Shown here piece by piece: positions 6,406-6,464 of a stretch of 6,464 nucleotides of DNA. The stretch's first letter is position 1; each line of letters starts with the position of its first letter. Made by a program: the position numbers and the translations under genes. The notes under the pieces are model-generated. The model was not told the origin of the DNA. It searched no databases and saw only the letters and a program-made list of their open reading frames with translations. The stretch is from Alphaproteobacteria bacterium (lineage in GTDB: Bacteria; Pseudomonadota; Alphaproteobacteria; Puniceispirillales; Puniceispirillaceae), in NCBI GenBank assembly GCA_011526395.1, contig WTHW01000111.1:1-6464 (forward strand). Reading direction: 5' to 3'.

Positions 6406-6464
6406 GAAAATAGTGCCGTTTCTTAAAAATTATCAGGCAAAAGTGCCATTGTGACATTATCACC

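Noticed and set aside
6436..6447. GGCA-AAAG-TGCC small inverted repeat and repeated AGTGCC near the right edge
   Set aside because: Four-base arms and a six-base repeat are too short to distinguish from chance.
1..6464. Search for mobile elements, CRISPR repeats, tRNA/rRNA genes or a novel defence system
   Set aside because: The window is almost fully occupied by five intact or edge-cut core genes with short ordinary gaps. Nothing repeats or breaks genes in a way that suggests an inserted system.

Overview
This window looks like ordinary chromosomal housekeeping DNA from an alphaproteobacterium with moderate-to-low GC content. It carries five protein genes in the order lpxB (3' part only, + strand), gltA (-), gltX (-), comEC (+), lexA (-). 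Three things point to Alphaproteobacteria: the protein sequences, this gene order (recalled from rhizobial and related genomes), and a GTTC-N7-GTTC operator upstream of lexA, which is the alphaproteobacterial SOS box type. A marine lineage such as SAR116 would fit the composition, but that is a guess.

Layout. Positions 1-753 hold the C-terminal two thirds of lpxB (lipid A disaccharide synthase), cut by the left edge. It converges on gltA across a 48-base gap that contains one clear intrinsic hairpin terminator. The hairpin has its long T tract on the gltA side. gltA (citrate synthase, 802-2100) and gltX (glutamyl-tRNA synthetase, 2181-3560) run on the minus strand in the order gltX then gltA, 80 bases apart. 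No convincing terminator was seen between them, so partial co-transcription is plausible. A 75-base divergent region (3561-3635) separates gltX from comEC (3636-5672), a membrane DNA-uptake channel of the form without the C-terminal metallo-beta-lactamase-like domain. comEC and lexA (5669-6334) converge so tightly that their stop codons share the palindrome CTAG. The last 130 bases are the lexA control region with its own SOS operator.

Functionally the genes serve separate core processes: outer-membrane lipid A, the TCA cycle, tRNA charging, DNA import and the SOS response. Their neighbourhood is conserved but they do not form one pathway. The best regulatory points are the lexA autoregulatory operator, the terminator-less overlap of lexA with comEC, and pentaguanine ribosome-binding sites that favour shorter starts for gltA and lexA. 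I found no mobile element, CRISPR array, RNA gene or new multi-gene system. No stretch longer than 130 bases lacks a gene.
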